Shown: piece by piece, positions 26,839 to 36,483 of the stretch | Position numbering within the stretch: the stretch's first letter is position 1 | Layout: the number at the start of each line of letters is the position of its first letter | Assembly: GCA_018648445.1 (NCBI GenBank) | Contig: JABGRG010000003.1 | Location: forward strand, 24,460-88,459 | DNA from: Rhodospirillales bacterium | GTDB lineage: Bacteria > Pseudomonadota > Alphaproteobacteria > Rhodospirillales_A > JACZKS01 | Direction: 5' to 3' | DNA length: 64,000 nt | Translations under genes and position numbers: made by a program | The notes under the pieces: generated by a model | What the model was told of the DNA's origin: nothing | Databases searched by the model: none | The model's input: the letters and a program-made list of their open reading frames with translations, nothing else

Positions 26839-28062
26839 CTAGAACACCAGCTTCAGGCGTCCGAGCCGTTCGCGCACTTCGTCGATGATCTTCTTTTCCG
26901 CCTCGGGGCCGTCGGCCTCGAAGGTGACGGAGAAGCGCACGTAGGCGCCGGCGTCGTCCCACGGCACGGTGGAGATCTGTGCCTCCATGATCAGAAATTC
27001 CGAGAACTGCGCGGCATTCTCGAAGGTGACCCCTGACGCGGTGCCCTTGGGGCAGGCGACGTAGAGATAGAAGGTCGCCGGCGACTTCTTGACCGAGAAG
27101 CCGACGTCATTCAGCGCCTCGACCAGCAGATCAAAGCGCCGCGAATACTTCTCGCAGGTGCGCGCGGTGATCTCGGGATGCGCCAACGCGAACATGCCGG
27201 CCTTCTGGATGGCGCGGAACTGCCCTGAATCCGTGTTGTCCTTGACCGTTGCGTAGGCCTTCACGACTTTGCTGTTGCCGGTCAGGAAGGCGAGCCGCCA
27301 TCCGGTCATGTTGAAGGCCTTCGACAGCGAATGCACTTCAACGGCCACCTCCATGGCGCCATCCGTCGAAAGGATGCTCATGGGCTTGTGGCCGTCGTAG
27401 GTCAGGGCGCCGTAGGCGGCATCCTGGACGATGACGATGCCGTGCTTGTGCGCGAAATCGACCAACTCACGATAAAACTCGGGCGTCGCCACCGTGCCGG
27501 TCGGGTTGTTCGGATAATTAACGTAGATCGCCTTGGCCTTGCCCAGGACGTCCGCCGGGATCGCGCCCAGGTCGGGCAGGAACCCGTTCTCTTCGAGCAG
27601 CGGCAGAGGATGCACCTGGCCGCCGACGTAGCGGGTGTACGTCGCCATCACCGGATACCCGGGCACCGCGGTCAGCAGCACGTCGCCCGGATTGATCAGG
27701 CACAGCGGCAGCATGGCGAAGATCGGCTTGGAGCCTATGCCGTGGACGATCTGTTCCGCCGGATCGAGCCCGCCGACCCCGTATACCTGCTCCATATAGC
27801 GCGCGGCGGCTTCCTGGAACGGGGCGATGCCGTTGTCGGCGTAGAAGCGGTTCTCCGCCCTTCCGGCCTCGGCGGCCAGCACCTCGACGATCTTGGGGTC
27901 GGCCGGGGCGTCGGGCTCGCCCACACCCATGTCGATGATCGGGATATTCGGAAATTTCTTGGCCGCCGCGTCCTTGGCCCGCTTGATCTTCTCGAACTTG
28001 TAGATTTCGGTCGACTTGCCGAATTGCTTTCCGCCCAGTCTTTCCGCGACGATGATGTCCAT
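26839..28062 (-). CDS. dapL: LL-diaminopimelate aminotransferase (DapL2 type)
   Basis: DapL converts tetrahydrodipicolinate directly to LL-diaminopimelate with glutamate as donor, bypassing the succinyl (DapD-DapC-DapE) steps. The 407-residue fold-type I PLP enzyme shows VGEPDAPADPK, YADNGIAPFQEAAARYM, PGYPVMATYTRY, YVNYPNNPTG, PLP lysine in SLSKAFNMTGWRLAF and PWDDAGAYVRFS. This pattern fits the archaeal/anaerobe-type DapL2 subgroup. The ATG at 28062 has GAAGGG six bases upstream. With dapF and lysA nearby, the set covers tetrahydrodipicolinate to lysine. Related aminotransferases exist, so activity is inferred, though the resemblance is strong. Confidence 0.85.
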   Translation of the reverse strand: MDIIVAERLGGKQFGKSTEIYKFEKIKRAKDAAAKKFPNIPIIDMGVGEPDAPADPKIVEVLAAEAGRAENRFYADNGIAPFQEAAARYMEQVYGVGGLDPAEQIVHGIGSKPIFAMLPLCLINPGDVLLTAVPGYPVMATYTRYVGGQVHPLPLLEENGFLPDLGAIPADVLGKAKAIYVNYPNNPTGTVATPEFYRELVDFAHKHGIVIVQDAAYGALTYDGHKPMSILSTDGAMEVAVEVHSLSKAFNMTGWRLAFLTGNSKVVKAYATVKDNTDSGQFRAIQKAGMFALAHPEITARTCEKYSRRFDLLVEALNDVGFSVKKSPATFYLYVACPKGTASGVTFENAAQFSEFLIMEAQISTVPWDDAGAYVRFSVTFEADGPEAEKKIIDEVRERLGRLKLVF

Positions 28063-28262
28063 TCCCAACCCTTCCCGATGAAAATTCCCAGCGTTTCGGG
28101 GAAGCCCCCGAAGCCGTTCTCCCTTAACGCATCCGCATTTCGATGTCTACTGGTCACGCAGCGGCCGGGCCTGTATTGTGGCGTTATCGTCAAACAGGAG
28201 GACGAGCGCACGCGCTCCAAAACTCCATCAACGAACTTCTCAGGGAATAAAGCGAACCCGCC

Positions 28263-28835
28263 TTGTTGAAAGTCACCCTTCCCGAAGTGACGCGCGCGTT
28301 GTACGGCGCGTATCGGCTGGCCCGGCTGGACACTGGCGGGATGGCCTATTTCGACGTCTCGGCCGACGGTTTCTGGAAATCCTTCTTCGCCGCCGTCATC
28401 ATCGCACCCCTCTATCTGCTTTTCCTGCTGTTGCACTATCAGGCGGCGGGGATCGACGCGCCGTTTATCCGCTACATTTCGCTCGAGGTGATCGCCTATG
28501 TGGTTTCCTGGGCGCTGTTCCCGCTGGTCATGGCGGGGGTGACGAAGTTCTTGCAGCGCGAGGAAAAATTTATCGCCTATATCGTCGCCTACAATTGGGC
28601 GACGGTCTGGCAAAACGCCTTTTACCTGCCCATCCAGATTTTGGTCGCCGCCGGCATCCTTTCCCCTGAGGCAGGAAGCACCATCGGCATATCCGTTTTG
28701 ATGGCGGTTCTGTTTTATGTCTGGTTTATCACCCGAACGGCCCTCGGAGTTCCCGTTTCCACCGCGGTGGCCCTTGTTGTCCTCGATCTGATTTTGACCG
28801 TTATGGTCAACGGTTTCGCGGTCTCCATCATGTAA
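28263..28835 (+). CDS. Polytopic membrane protein of unknown function
   Basis: A 190-residue protein with about five hydrophobic helices (near residues 40-58, 72-92, 108-128, 138-158 and 165-188). A short N-terminal amphipathic stretch precedes them and there are few charged residues. I do not recognise a named family; the general layout recalls Yip1-like membrane proteins. The frame starts at TTG 28263; a GTG at 28287 (MTRALYGAYRL) is an alternative start, and neither has a good ribosome site. It is divergent from dapL and converges on trxA. Confidence 0.65.
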   Translation: MLKVTLPEVTRALYGAYRLARLDTGGMAYFDVSADGFWKSFFAAVIIAPLYLLFLLLHYQAAGIDAPFIRYISLEVIAYVVSWALFPLVMAGVTKFLQREEKFIAYIVAYNWATVWQNAFYLPIQILVAAGILSPEAGSTIGISVLMAVLFYVWFITRTALGVPVSTAVALVVLDLILTVMVNGFAVSIM

Positions 28836-28897
28836 AAACAGTTCAGGCCCCGCCGTTCAAGCGGAGCCCGATCAATTCCGATACCGAAAATGCGGCG

Positions 28898-29215
28898 TTA
28901 GATCGTCGATTCAATCCACTCGACAATCTTGCTTTTGGGAAGCGCGCCGACCTTGGTGGCGGCGACCTGTCCATCCTTGAACAGAATAAGGGTCGGAATG
29001 CCACGCACGCCGAACTGCGACGGGGTGCCGGGATTTTGGTCGATGTTGATTTTGGCGACCGTCAACCGATCCCCCATTTCCGTATCAATTTCTTCCAGCG
29101 CCGGGGCGATCTGCTTGCACGGTCCACACCATTCGGCCCAGAAATCCAGAAGCACGGGCGTCGAAGATTTCAAGACGTCGGTTTCGAACGATGCGTCGGT
29201 TATTTGTTTTGGCAT
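28898..29215 (-). CDS. trxA: Thioredoxin
   Basis: A 105-residue classical thioredoxin that reduces protein disulfides in the cytoplasm. The active site [13 protein letters not shown] is intact, followed by the buried [13 protein letters not shown] segment with its cis-proline. Family length is 105-110 residues. Placement just after addA is standard in Alphaproteobacteria. Confidence 0.97.
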   Translation of the reverse strand: MPKQITDASFETDVLKSSTPVLLDFWAEWCGPCKQIAPALEEIDTEMGDRLTVAKINIDQNPGTPSQFGVRGIPTLILFKDGQVAATKVGALPKSKIVEWIESTI

Positions 29216-29324
29216 TTATTTATTCCTGTTGGGAAAAGACAAAAATCATCGACGCGGAACGCCGCGATCACCACAAGCCTGAATTTAGCCATTGCCCTGA
29301 ATTTAGAAACTGCCCGGCGGGGCG

Positions 29325-32300
29325 TCAAGGCGCGTGGTCGTTCAATTTCGCATCCGAGAGCGTCATGGCGTGCGGACCGTCCGTCCATAACAGAACGCAG
29401 CGAACGGAATGGTGCGGATAAATTCGCCGGAGCGCCTCGCGATACGCCGCCATCTGCCGCAGATAAATGGCGGCAACACCCGTTTCATCCTTGGGCGGCG
29501 GGCGGTTGGTTTTAAAATCGACAATGGTGATCGTGTCCGCCGTGATCGCCAAACGGTCGACCTGCGCCGAAATTACTTCTGTGCCGACCTCACCGACAAT
29601 GGGTACCTCGGCGCGGCTATGGGTGCCGAAGAAGTGGGCGAATTCAGGATGATCGAGAATGGCCAGCGTCTCGGCGGCGATTTCCTCCTGCGCCTGCGCC
29701 TCGAGCCCGTGAACGGCGCGCGCCAGATAACCTTTGGCTGCGCGCTCGCGCGCCTCGGGGGCAAGGTCGGGCAGGGTTTGCAGCAAGGCGTGGATCAAGC
29801 GGCCCCGCTTGAAGCGCTGACCGTCATCCGTGCCCAATGGTGAACGAACCGGCGGATCGTCGTCAGTGGGGCGTGACGGGGCCAGCGGGCGCGAAGGCGT
29901 CGGTTCATCAGGCGCGTTTTGTGTGGCCCAATTTGGTAATTCCTCGGCTTCCGGTCGAGCCTGCGTGTCGTCTTTCGTGCTATCGGGCTCGGCGGATTGC
30001 CCGTCACTGATCCGTCGCGCGGGCTCGCCGAAACCCAGATCAATCTCGTCCGCCTCGCCCATGGCCGCTTCCATCAGACCGTACCAGCAGCCGTCGGACC
30101 GGCCGCGCTTGTTCTCCCAGCCGCAAACGTACAGCCGGTCGCGCGCCCGCGTTATGGCGACGTACAGGAGCCGCCGGTATTCCTGCATCCGGCGAACCCG
30201 GGCGCCTTCGCGCAAATCGCCGCACACGCTTTCTTCGTTATCTTTGAAGCCCGGCCACAGAACGGCGTTATCGGTCCACAAAAGGCGGTCGTCCAGGCGG
30301 CCATCGGGGGTGGTGCAGGTGTCGGGAAGGAAAACGATATTGGCCTGCAGGCCCTTGGCCCCGTGAACGGTCATCACGCGAACCTCGGCGCGCCCGTGTT
30401 CCAGATCGCGCTTCACCTGGGTTTGCGCGGCACCTAGCCATTGCAGAAACCCCTGCAGCGAGGCCACGTGCTCGCGTTCGAAATTCAGCGCCAGCGCCAG
30501 AAACTCATCAATGGGATCGTGGGCTTCAAAGCCCAGCCGACCCACCAGCTTGCGCCGCCCGCCGCCGGGTCCCAGAACGTCGGAGAAAAATTCGAATGGC
30601 GGCGCAAAATCGGCCTTGTTCAGGAAGTGCGTCAGATTTTGCGCGGCTTCGGTCCAGGACACATGTTCCGAAGCGCGGCGTTTCAATTCATCCCACAAGG
30701 TTCCCTTGCGCCCGCGCGCCAGCGCCAGCAGATCGTCGTCGTCGAGGTTGAAAAATGGCGATTTGAGAACTTCGGCAAGGCTGAGGTCGTCTTCCGGCAA
30801 CAGCACGAAGCGGGCCAGCGCCATCAAATCCATAACCGCAAGCTGGTCGGTTAGCGCCATGCGGTCGCTGCCCGCCACCGGGATTCCGCGTTGCTTGAGA
30901 CAGCGGATCATTTCCTCCGCGAACCGTTCGCGGCGGCGCACCAAAATCATGATGTCGCCCGGTTCGATGGGCCGGGCGGCCGATTGCAGAATTTCACGCG
31001 AATCGAGCCACGCCTTGATTTGATCGGCGATGCGATTGGCCAGCCGCACCTGCGGGCTGGAAGCCGGAACCCGGTCAAGCGGCGCGTCCCATGGATCAAG
31101 GTCGGGTTGCTCTTCGGGCTTCACAGTGGGCCACAATTCGATCAGACCGGCCTGTCCCGTGCGGTGCGACAGGTGGCGTAGCGCTCGTTCGCCAAAGGTC
31201 AGGCCGTCGGCAGCCTCGGCGGGCGCGAACACCCGGTCCACGGTGTTCAGAACGGACCACACCGAACGGAACGAAAGCGGCATTTCCACCGATTTCCAGT
31301 CGCGGCCCGCGTGCAGGGCCTTTTGCGAAAAGTGGATGCGCATGCGCTCGAAGGCCGCCGGGTCGGCGCCCTGGAAGCTGTAGATCGATTGCTTTTCATC
31401 GCCCACGGCAAAGACCGTGCGATGAGAAGCGCGCGCACTCTCGCCGGCGAAGAATTCGGCAGCCAGCGCGCCGATGACATCCCACTGTTCGGGGCTGGTG
31501 TCCTGCGCTTCATCAACCAGAATGTGATCGATGCCGCCGTCCAGCTTGAAATGAACCCAGGCCGCCGCGCCCTCGCCCAGCAACAGATCGCGGGCTTCCA
31601 GAATCAAATCGTCGTAATCCAGCAGCCCCCGGTTTTCCTTCATTCGCTGGTAGTTATCCAGAAGCGCTTCGGCCAGCGACAAAAGCGCTGCCGTTGATTC
31701 GATGATGGCGGCGGCTTTCAGCTTCTCGGCCAGCGCAACAATTCGCGCCTGTTCGGCCAAGATTATTTCAATGGCGTCGGCGTCGGCCTCCCGCGCCCCC
31801 TTGGTCATCAGGCGGCTCTCGGCGCGGGGTGCCCCGGTGGCGGTCAGGAACACGTTGGCGTAATCGCCCACAAGCCCATCGGCTCGCGACGCCGGTTCCC
31901 GCAGCCACACGCGGATCGTTTCGGCCCGCGCAATGTCTGTTTTCGTTCCGTGACCTAGCGCTTCGCAAAGTCGTTCCAAACCCGGACCGTCGAAGGACGC
32001 ATCATCGGCGGCGACGCTCGGGATGGATTGTTCGGTTTCGTTTTGCGCCAGGTCCAGTGCATCCCGTGCCGCCGCAATCACCCCTTCGATGGAACCGTAG
32101 CGCACAATGATGTCACGCAACTGCCGCCGGTTGCCCACCAGTTCGCGCAAGACCGTATCGAAACCGGTTTCATCGACGATGGCGGCCAGCCGGTTCAGTG
32201 TGCCGGAAAGAGCCGGATTGCGCCCCATGACCGCATGCCGGAAGATGGCGTCGCGGGCCTCGGCCAGCAACTCGGCCTCGGTTCGTTCGTCAATGACGGC

Positions 32301-32744
32301 GAAATGCGGCGCGACCTTGGCTTCCAGCGGGAACTGCCCCAGCAGGGATTCGCAAAAGGCGTGAATGGTACGGATTTTAAGGCCGCCCGGTGCGTCCAGT
32401 ACCTCGGCGAACAGGCGGCGCGCAGACGGCAATTGATCCGCCGCGACCTCTTTGCCCAACAGATCGCGCAAGGTCCCGGCAAGATCGGCATCATTCATGG
32501 CCGCCCATGACCCCAGCCGGTCACTCAGCCGGTTGGCCATTTCGGCCGCCGCCGCCTTGGTGAAGGTCAGGCACAGGATTTTTGCCGGTTTCGTTCCGGC
32601 CAGCAGCAGCCGCGAGATGCGATCCACCAGAACGCGGGTTTTTCCGGTTCCCGCATTGGCCGAGACCCAGACCGACTGACCGGGATCGGCGGCCAGCCGC
32701 TGCGCGGCCATGGCGTCTTGGAAATCGCGGGTTTGGGCGCTCAT
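29325..32744 (-). CDS. addA: Double-strand break repair helicase AddA
   Basis: AddA is the UvrD-type helicase/nuclease subunit of AddAB, which processes double-strand ends for RecA-dependent repair. The 1139-residue protein begins MSAQTRDFQDAM and has Walker A SANAGTGKTRVL at ~residues 28-39. It also has the LCLTFTKAAAAEM motif, the DEAQDTSPEQW Walker B, motif GDEKQSIYSFQGADP, MTVHGAKGLQ and a C-terminal nuclease core with ITIVDFKTNRPPP. The ATG at 32744 overlaps the addB stop by four bases; the longer frame is inside addB. Alphaproteobacterial AddAB lacks a RecD partner. Confidence 0.96.
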   Translation of the reverse strand: MSAQTRDFQDAMAAQRLAADPGQSVWVSANAGTGKTRVLVDRISRLLLAGTKPAKILCLTFTKAAAAEMANRLSDRLGSWAAMNDADLAGTLRDLLGKEVAADQLPSARRLFAEVLDAPGGLKIRTIHAFCESLLGQFPLEAKVAPHFAVIDERTEAELLAEARDAIFRHAVMGRNPALSGTLNRLAAIVDETGFDTVLRELVGNRRQLRDIIVRYGSIEGVIAAARDALDLAQNETEQSIPSVAADDASFDGPGLERLCEALGHGTKTDIARAETIRVWLREPASRADGLVGDYANVFLTATGAPRAESRLMTKGAREADADAIEIILAEQARIVALAEKLKAAAIIESTAALLSLAEALLDNYQRMKENRGLLDYDDLILEARDLLLGEGAAAWVHFKLDGGIDHILVDEAQDTSPEQWDVIGALAAEFFAGESARASHRTVFAVGDEKQSIYSFQGADPAAFERMRIHFSQKALHAGRDWKSVEMPLSFRSVWSVLNTVDRVFAPAEAADGLTFGERALRHLSHRTGQAGLIELWPTVKPEEQPDLDPWDAPLDRVPASSPQVRLANRIADQIKAWLDSREILQSAARPIEPGDIMILVRRRERFAEEMIRCLKQRGIPVAGSDRMALTDQLAVMDLMALARFVLLPEDDLSLAEVLKSPFFNLDDDDLLALARGRKGTLWDELKRRASEHVSWTEAAQNLTHFLNKADFAPPFEFFSDVLGPGGGRRKLVGRLGFEAHDPIDEFLALALNFEREHVASLQGFLQWLGAAQTQVKRDLEHGRAEVRVMTVHGAKGLQANIVFLPDTCTTPDGRLDDRLLWTDNAVLWPGFKDNEESVCGDLREGARVRRMQEYRRLLYVAITRARDRLYVCGWENKRGRSDGCWYGLMEAAMGEADEIDLGFGEPARRISDGQSAEPDSTKDDTQARPEAEELPNWATQNAPDEPTPSRPLAPSRPTDDDPPVRSPLGTDDGQRFKRGRLIHALLQTLPDLAPEARERAAKGYLARAVHGLEAQAQEEIAAETLAILDHPEFAHFFGTHSRAEVPIVGEVGTEVISAQVDRLAITADTITIVDFKTNRPPPKDETGVAAIYLRQMAAYREALRRIYPHHSVRCVLLWTDGPHAMTLSDAKLNDHAP

Positions 32745-35701
32745 TCGTCGCCCCCCTCGCCGCTCACCCATTCCTTGACCCGGGCCAGATGGTCGTAGTC
32801 GCCGTAGGCACGGGCGAATATTGGGCATGGGCGGGACAGATACGGAGTGGCCGGATCGTCGAAGGCGGCGATGCGCCGGACCAAACCTTCGTACGCGTCG
32901 GTGGCGATGTCGTCGATTTCCTTATTTAAGACTTTCGCTTCGCCCGGCGCGCGCGCGCCGGTCAGGCGCAGATAGATCAACTCGGCGACCGTATTTGCAT
33001 CGACGCCCTCGAAGGCCCCTTGCGCGGCCATAACGGCTTCCAGCGACAATTGCGGGGCCAGGCCGCTTTTGACCTGTTTCCAGGTCGGCGCCTGCCCCGT
33101 TTTGTAATCGACGATGGCAAGCTCGCCATCCGGCGACCGATCCAGACGGTCGGCCCGGCCGGTCAAAGTGAAGGTTCCGATTTCAAGTTTCGCGTCGGCC
33201 TCGTTCGCCATAACCCGGTATCCGGCGGCGCGGCGCGCCGTTTCATAGGCGACGAACCACGCGGCCAGACGCATGAAGCGCGGCCACCAGAAAGCCAGAA
33301 CGCCGGGGCGCGATGTCGCGTGCTTGAAATGCCGTTCGCCGATTTCCAGCAGTTTATCGAGAGCGTCGGTTGGAAGCTCGTCATCGAACGCCCGCGTAAA
33401 CTCTTCCAGTGCATTGTGAACGATGATGCCGCGTTCGGCGGCGGCCGGGTCGGCATCGATGGCTTCCAGCGGTTCCAGTTTCAGGATGTTGCGGGCGAAG
33501 ATGGCATAAGGGTCGCGTATCCACGTTTCGATCCGCGTAACCGATAGCCGCCGGGGGCGGTCCTTAACGGGTGGCCTTGGCGCGGGGGCCGATACCGGCG
33601 TGGCGGGGCCGGTCGCATCCAGATGCTCGAACCAGCGAAGCGGGCGCTCATCCGGTTTCAGTGCGCCGCCGATACCGGAACTTTCCAAAAGCGTTTCCAG
33701 ACGCAGCAGCCAGCGGCAGGGGACGCTCGGCGTACCGTCGACCCGGGTGGCGCGTGTCAGGACGACGCGTTCGGCGCAAAACGCCTGAGCAAAATCGTGG
33801 GCCGCCAGACCAATCCTGCGTTCGGGCAGGGGCAGGCCGAAGGACGCCATCATGGGGCGGCTCATCCACGGACCGGCATGGGTTTCAGGCGGCCATGTTC
33901 CCTCGTTCAGCCCGCCCAAAATCAACACGCCGGTTTGTTGAAGCCGGGCCTCCAGCGGTCCCCAGATGTGCAGCCGGGGATGCCTTCCATAGACCGGACG
34001 GACCACCGCGCCCGCCATCAGGGCATCCAGCAGGCCGGGGAAATGGCCGGCGTTGATTTCGCCCAGATCGGTGGCCGAATCGCGCAGTTCGGCCACGAAC
34101 CCCGCGGCCGCCTCGCCCGCGTCGCCCACCCAAAGCCGTGCCGCGCCGGTTTCGGTATCGGTGGCGGCCAGGGCTTCGGCCATGTGGATAAGGGCGTCGG
34201 TCAGGTCCGCCATTTCGGCGCGCGGTCGGCTCACCAAATCGAAAAACGGCGCGCAGGCGGTTTCCAGCGCATCCAGAAACCCTTCGAACGGCGCAACGTC
34301 GTCACCCAGAACGGCCCGCAGTCCTTCAATGCCCGACGCCGGGCGCGCACCCCTGAGGGCGGCTATCTCCAATCGGCGCACCTGGGCGCGGCAGGCCCCA
34401 AGCGATTGCCCGCAGGCGGCCAGCGGATGCTTGAGCGCGGCCAGGGTCGGCACCGGCGCGAAGCCTTCGGCGGCCATGTCGGCGGCCAGCCTAAGGAAGG
34501 CGGCGGTGGGTGTTTGGGCCAGCGGCACACCGGCCGAATCGTCCACCTCGATCCCCCAGCGGCGCAATTCGGAGGCCACCCGGCGCGCCAATCCGCGATC
34601 CGGCGTCACCAGGGCCGCGTCCGCGCCGTCCGTTTCCAACACCTCGCGCATGACAAGGGCGACAACGCCCGCTTCCTCTCGCGGTCCCGGACAATCGATG
34701 CGCGACACGCCCGATAAACTTTCGGCATGGAAAGGTTCGGCGTCATGCCAGCGATGGGTGGCGCTGGCCGGGTGCATGGCGGCGAAGGCCAGCCGGGATC
34801 GCTCCGACCGATTGCTAGCGTCGAAGTTCGGCGCGGGCCACGGGGCGACGTCTTGCGGGCCGATGCCCATACGCTCCATCAGCCGGGCCATGCCGAACTG
34901 CGGGTGGGTCGGCTCGTAACGCGCGCGCACGTCGTCATCGGCATCCGTGTCCAAACCGGGCAGGACGACGCATCCCCGGGGCAGTCCGGCGATAACCTGC
35001 AGCAATTCGGCGGTAGCCGGAATGCTGCCGGTCGATCCCGCCGCGATGATGGGGCTCAAAGGCGGGTCGCGCCGCCACGCCTGCGCCTGCGCGGCCAAAA
35101 GCAGGTTGCGGCGCTGGGCCGCGTCGACGCAGCCTTCGGCGGCCAGCACCTTGGGCCACTGCGCACTCAGAATGCTGAGGAACTCCAGCGTGATCTGCCA
35201 ATGGGCGGCGAATTCCGCCGGCACCAGACTGGCCAGCGCATCGAAGCCCAGCTCTTCGGTGTGAACCTGATCCAGCAGCCTGCCCAGTTCGCTCGCCAGA
35301 TGAACCGCCTGTTCGGGCGTCGTTTCGCCGCCCGACATGGCCAGAACCATGCGCGCCAAAAGGACGCGGCGGCGAAGACCGGAAATGGCGGGCGGGATGT
35401 CGTTGGCAAAGTCCGCCGGACCAAGATCGGCGGCGTCCGAAATGGCCAGTTCGTCCTCGTCCATATCGCCCAGCGGCATCAGACGGGGCAACAACATGGG
35501 TAGCCCGCCGCTGCGGCGCAGGAAGGCGTCGCGCAAGGCCCGGCAGGCGCGCCGTGTGGGCAGCAAAATACGAAATTCGGCCAAGTCTTCCGGTTTGCCG
35601 CCGGTTTGGGCGAGAATGCCGTCGGCCAGCGCGTCCGCGAACGGCGTTCCCGCCGGGACGGAATATATCGCCGGACCCTTTTGTTCGGGAGCCTGCGACA
35701 T
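32741..35701 (-). CDS. addB: Double-strand break repair protein AddB
   Basis: AddB is the second subunit of the AddAB helicase-nuclease. The 986-residue protein shows the inactivated-helicase fold with ILLPTRRACRALRDAFL near the start, LILGGLNEGTWPPETHAGPWMSRPM in the middle, and a C-terminal PD-(D/E)xK nuclease with GELAIVDYKTGQAPT. The ATG at 35701 (MSQAPEQKG) lies eight bases after the murU stop; the frame upstream is antisense-like noise. Four-base overlap with addA indicates equal production of the two subunits. Confidence 0.95.
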   Translation of the reverse strand: MSQAPEQKGPAIYSVPAGTPFADALADGILAQTGGKPEDLAEFRILLPTRRACRALRDAFLRRSGGLPMLLPRLMPLGDMDEDELAISDAADLGPADFANDIPPAISGLRRRVLLARMVLAMSGGETTPEQAVHLASELGRLLDQVHTEELGFDALASLVPAEFAAHWQITLEFLSILSAQWPKVLAAEGCVDAAQRRNLLLAAQAQAWRRDPPLSPIIAAGSTGSIPATAELLQVIAGLPRGCVVLPGLDTDADDDVRARYEPTHPQFGMARLMERMGIGPQDVAPWPAPNFDASNRSERSRLAFAAMHPASATHRWHDAEPFHAESLSGVSRIDCPGPREEAGVVALVMREVLETDGADAALVTPDRGLARRVASELRRWGIEVDDSAGVPLAQTPTAAFLRLAADMAAEGFAPVPTLAALKHPLAACGQSLGACRAQVRRLEIAALRGARPASGIEGLRAVLGDDVAPFEGFLDALETACAPFFDLVSRPRAEMADLTDALIHMAEALAATDTETGAARLWVGDAGEAAAGFVAELRDSATDLGEINAGHFPGLLDALMAGAVVRPVYGRHPRLHIWGPLEARLQQTGVLILGGLNEGTWPPETHAGPWMSRPMMASFGLPLPERRIGLAAHDFAQAFCAERVVLTRATRVDGTPSVPCRWLLRLETLLESSGIGGALKPDERPLRWFEHLDATGPATPVSAPAPRPPVKDRPRRLSVTRIETWIRDPYAIFARNILKLEPLEAIDADPAAAERGIIVHNALEEFTRAFDDELPTDALDKLLEIGERHFKHATSRPGVLAFWWPRFMRLAAWFVAYETARRAAGYRVMANEADAKLEIGTFTLTGRADRLDRSPDGELAIVDYKTGQAPTWKQVKSGLAPQLSLEAVMAAQGAFEGVDANTVAELIYLRLTGARAPGEAKVLNKEIDDIATDAYEGLVRRIAAFDDPATPYLSRPCPIFARAYGDYDHLARVKEWVSGEGGDE

Positions 35702-35709
35702 ATCGCCGA

Positions 35710-36483
35710 TCACCGCTTTCGCACCCCGGCGTAGCGTTCGCGCAGGTAGGCTTCGGCTTCGGCCAGCCCGTCGGGTGATCCGATATGAAACCACTCGCCT
35801 TCGTGAACCATGCCGTGCAGGCGCTCGTTTTCGATGGCCCGGGTATAAAGATCGGTCAGCGGGAAGGGGCCGTCCGGCACGTCCTTGAAAAAGCGCGGAT
35901 GCAAAATTTGCACGCCCGCGAACAGATAGGGTGCCAGTTCGCGCTCGGGACGCCACGACAGCACGCCCACCGGATCAATGCAGAAATCGCCCATTCCCGA
36001 ATATCCGTAGGCCTCGACGGTGGGATGAAGAAGCAGCAATCCGTCCATTTTTTCATCATCCCAGACGCCGGAAAGGTCTTGCAACGTCGAGGTCGGTCCG
36101 TTCAGCCACATGATGTCGGCGTTGGCGACGAGAAAAGGCCCGTCCCCCAAAAGCGGTAATGCGTTGGCGATGCCGCCGCCGGTATTGAGGATTTCATCTT
36201 CCTGCGAGAAGACGATCTCGGGACGTTTGCGTTTTCGCAGGTGCTGTTCGATCAAATGCCCGAGATGGTGCAGATTGACGACGATCTTCTCGACGCCGTC
36301 GTCCTCCAGCCGGTCGATGGTGCGGTCGATCATGGCCCGTCCGCCAACCTCGATAAGGGGCTTGGGCAGCATTTCGGTCAGGGGCCGCATGCGGGTACCG
36401 AATCCCGCGGCCATGATCATGGCGCGTTTGGGGACCTCAACGTCGATTCTGCGCAAGGGCTTGTTTTTCTCATCGTTGGTCAT
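35710..36483 (-). CDS. murU: N-acetylmuramate-1-phosphate uridylyltransferase-like nucleotidyltransferase
   Basis: A sugar nucleotidyltransferase (257 residues) with the signature MIMAAGFGTRMRPLTEMLPKPLIEVGG, the metal-binding NADIMW and the GEWFHIGSPDGLAEAEAYL end. It resembles MurU, which turns MurNAc-1-phosphate into UDP-MurNAc in the peptidoglycan recycling route that bypasses MurA. The neighbouring kinase gene (amgK) overlaps its start by four bases, and this pairing strongly supports the MurU assignment over a mannose-1-phosphate guanylyltransferase. Its function is known to give intrinsic fosfomycin tolerance in other bacteria. Confidence 0.85.
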   Translation of the reverse strand: MTNDEKNKPLRRIDVEVPKRAMIMAAGFGTRMRPLTEMLPKPLIEVGGRAMIDRTIDRLEDDGVEKIVVNLHHLGHLIEQHLRKRKRPEIVFSQEDEILNTGGGIANALPLLGDGPFLVANADIMWLNGPTSTLQDLSGVWDDEKMDGLLLLHPTVEAYGYSGMGDFCIDPVGVLSWRPERELAPYLFAGVQILHPRFFKDVPDGPFPLTDLYTRAIENERLHGMVHEGEWFHIGSPDGLAEAEAYLRERYAGVRKR

